From contig NZ_BMMP01000004.1 in NCBI RefSeq assembly GCF_014645895.1, forward strand, positions 62,001-126,000: 64,000 nucleotides of DNA, in the 5' to 3' direction. How positions within the stretch are numbered: position 1 is the first letter of the stretch; each line of letters starts with the position of its first letter. This DNA comes from Streptomyces daqingensis. GTDB lineage: Bacteria > Actinomycetota > Actinomycetes > Streptomycetales > Streptomycetaceae. This document shows, one piece after another, positions 62,913 to 64,000 of the stretch. A program made the position numbers and the translations under genes. Below the pieces are notes generated by a model, which worked only from the letters and a program-made list of their open reading frames with translations, was not told the origin of the DNA and searched no databases.

Positions 62913-63725
62913 TTGGACATCGTGGACTTACTCCTGCTGGCCCTCGCCGGCGGCGCGCTCGCCGCCGGGCGCCACCTGCGCCTCTACCCGGCGAGCTGGG
63001 ACAAGCGGGAGTACGTCTACGCCGCCCGGTACCGCGGCGCGCGCAACGACCTGCGGCAGGCCCGCGCGCGGAGGCGGTCGGTGCAGCACGGGGAACAGCG
63101 AGCGGTGGAGGCGGTGCAAGCACGCGTCGCCGAATCGGGCCGCAGAAGCAGAGAGCTCGTCCGATCGCTGAAGGAGGAGCGCGAGAAGGTGCGCCGGCCG
63201 CAGCTGGGACCCGCACTGGCCGACGACTTCGGAGAGCTGCGCCTGCACGAGCACCATCTGCAGTTTCTCCGCGTGACCCCCGACGCGGCCCCCACCCCCG
63301 ACGGCGACCCGTTGCGGCTGGCCCGCATCACGGTGGCGACCGAACTGTCCCCGCAGGAGAACTGCTACATCAACGTGACGACGTCCGACGGCGACGAGCG
63401 TTCCGCCGTCTACCCACGTGGCCGGTACGAGGAGCGGGACGTCAAGGCCTTCAGGAACAGGATCCGGAGGCAGGCCGTGGCCGACGAGGAGTTCGCCCGC
63501 TCGCAGGAGGCCAGGGACGCCGAACTGACGGCCCGCATCGACGAGATCGAGGCGGACGAGGACAGGTCGAGGCAGGCGGGCCTCCGCGAGGTCGAGGAAC
63601 TGGTCCAGGCCCAGCAGGCGGCACCCGAGCGGCTCGAAGCCGAGCAGAAGTGGCAGTACGCCCGTAAGAACTGGGCAGGCGACGCCCACCGCCAGCCGCC
63701 TCTGTGGGCGCGACCCTGGAAGTGA
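62913..63725 (+). CDS. Membrane-anchored coiled-coil protein, function unknown
   Basis: 270-residue protein. A short N-terminal membrane helix (LDIVDLLLLALAGGALAAG) is followed by two helical, charge-rich coiled-coil regions (residues 45-95 and 165-240). A small beta domain lies between (HHLQFLRVTPDA, LARITVATELSPQENCYINVTTSDG). No family recognised. TTG at 62913 is the favoured start because GAGGAAGG lies just upstream; GTG 62922 is an alternative. Divergent from the acyl-CoA operon. Confidence 0.6.
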   Translation: MDIVDLLLLALAGGALAAGRHLRLYPASWDKREYVYAARYRGARNDLRQARARRRSVQHGEQRAVEAVQARVAESGRRSRELVRSLKEEREKVRRPQLGPALADDFGELRLHEHHLQFLRVTPDAAPTPDGDPLRLARITVATELSPQENCYINVTTSDGDERSAVYPRGRYEERDVKAFRNRIRRQAVADEEFARSQEARDAELTARIDEIEADEDRSRQAGLREVEELVQAQQAAPERLEAEQKWQYARKNWAGDAHRQPPLWARPWK

Positions 63726-63821
63726 AGCGGCTTCGCCGCACCGCACCCCCAGGGCCGCACACCGTCCCTGCCCGGCCCTTCCGCCGGCCGCGAGAGCGTC
63801 AACCCGGCTGGATCCCGGTCC

Positions 63822-64000
63822 TCACGCGTCGTCTTCCCCGCGGTCGGCGCCCCCGCGCCGCTCCAGCCCCTCCGCGAGGACTTCCGCGAGGTGGCGGCTG
63901 GACCGCCCTTCGAGCTGTTCCAGCTGCGTGCGGCAGGAGTAGCCGTCCGCCAGCAGTTCGGCATCGCCGCCCGCCTCCCGCACGGCGGGCAGCAGCTGGT
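63822..64000 (-). CDS. FAD/Fe-S oxidoreductase, C-terminal fragment (runs off window)
   Basis: Only the last 58 or so codons are inside the window. They include LLADGYSCRTQLEQL, the C-terminal signature of fused FAD-binding and 4Fe-4S (GlcD/GlcF-like) D-lactate/2-hydroxyacid dehydrogenases, followed by SRHLAEVLAEGLERRG and an acidic end. The rest of the gene lies beyond 64000. Confidence 0.7.
   Translation of the reverse strand, partial: QLLPAVREAGGDAELLADGYSCRTQLEQLEGRSSRHLAEVLAEGLERRGGADRGEDDA

Overview
The window is very GC-rich and gene-dense, with strongly GC-biased third codon positions, GTG and TTG starts, ATGA/GTGA coupled genes and Ser/Gly-rich secreted proteins. Together with afsR/afsS/afsK, a conservon, fbiC, an EshA-type protein and 2-methylisoborneol genes, this points to a Streptomyces chromosome. 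From memory, much of the order (fbiC, afsR/afsS/afsK, sigma factor cluster, purU, dmdR, SIS protein, pdxH, citrate synthase, acyl-CoA carboxylase operon) resembles the S. coelicolor SCO4429 to SCO4380 stretch. The 2-MIB genes and the conservon look like extra material between fbiC and afsR. No rRNA, tRNA, CRISPR array, transposase or integrase was seen.

Layout. (1) 0.07-3.5 kb: bifunctional FO synthase FbiC and a Ser/Gly-rich surface protein. (2) 3.5-7.6 kb: a leftward 2-methylisoborneol operon. It encodes a family 2B encapsulin shell protein (EshA type, with a cyclic-nucleotide-binding domain), the 2-MIB cyclase with a disordered Pro-rich N-terminus, and the geranyl diphosphate C-methyltransferase. 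A nine-copy heptamer array lies between the last two genes. (3) 8-9.5 kb: a Tat-exported PHP/CehA-type metallohydrolase. (4) 9.7-15.5 kb: a complete conservon (cvnABCD) followed by two P450s. The first lacks the ExxR glutamate (CYP157-like). The second (CYP154-like) is frameshifted in a C7 run just after its heme cysteine. (5) 15.8-24.6 kb: the AfsK-AfsR-AfsS locus with an AfsR/PhoP-like box in front of a four-repeat afsS. A tiny secreted peptide gene after afsS ends in the same TTExH[S/T]P motif as the AfsS repeats.

(6) 24.8-32.3 kb: VOC protein, TetR plus flavoprotein monooxygenase, and two look-alike divergent modules. Each module pairs a GlxA-type AraC regulator with a quinone-reductase-like or an MFS gene across a 70-nt gap carrying the same conserved element. 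(7) 32.5-36.5 kb: an RsbW-like kinase, a STAS antagonist, an ECF sigma factor and an overlapping zinc-finger anti-sigma/mycothiol-dependent fusion protein. (8) 36.6-44.5 kb: purU, an SCO4402-like protein, a substrate-binding lipoprotein, a membrane-anchored Pro-rich protein, an XRE/TPR regulator and an alpha/beta hydrolase under a LexA-like box. (9) 45-50.9 kb: DtxR-type iron regulator, SIS protein, PAS protein, a 12-codon ORF with a perfect anti-SD-complementary leader followed by a branched RNA fold, pdxH and a citrate synthase.

(10) 50.9-62.6 kb: a nucleotidyltransferase-like gene, then a leftward eight-gene acyl-CoA operon. Its genes encode a TIGR03084 protein, AtuA, carboxyltransferase beta, biotin carboxylase alpha, acyl-CoA dehydrogenase, AMP ligase, enoyl-CoA hydratase and TetR. 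It looks like a leucine or acyclic-terpene catabolic module, headed by a perfect palindrome that may be the TetR operator. (11) The right edge has a coiled-coil membrane protein and the 3' end of an FAD/Fe-S oxidoreductase.
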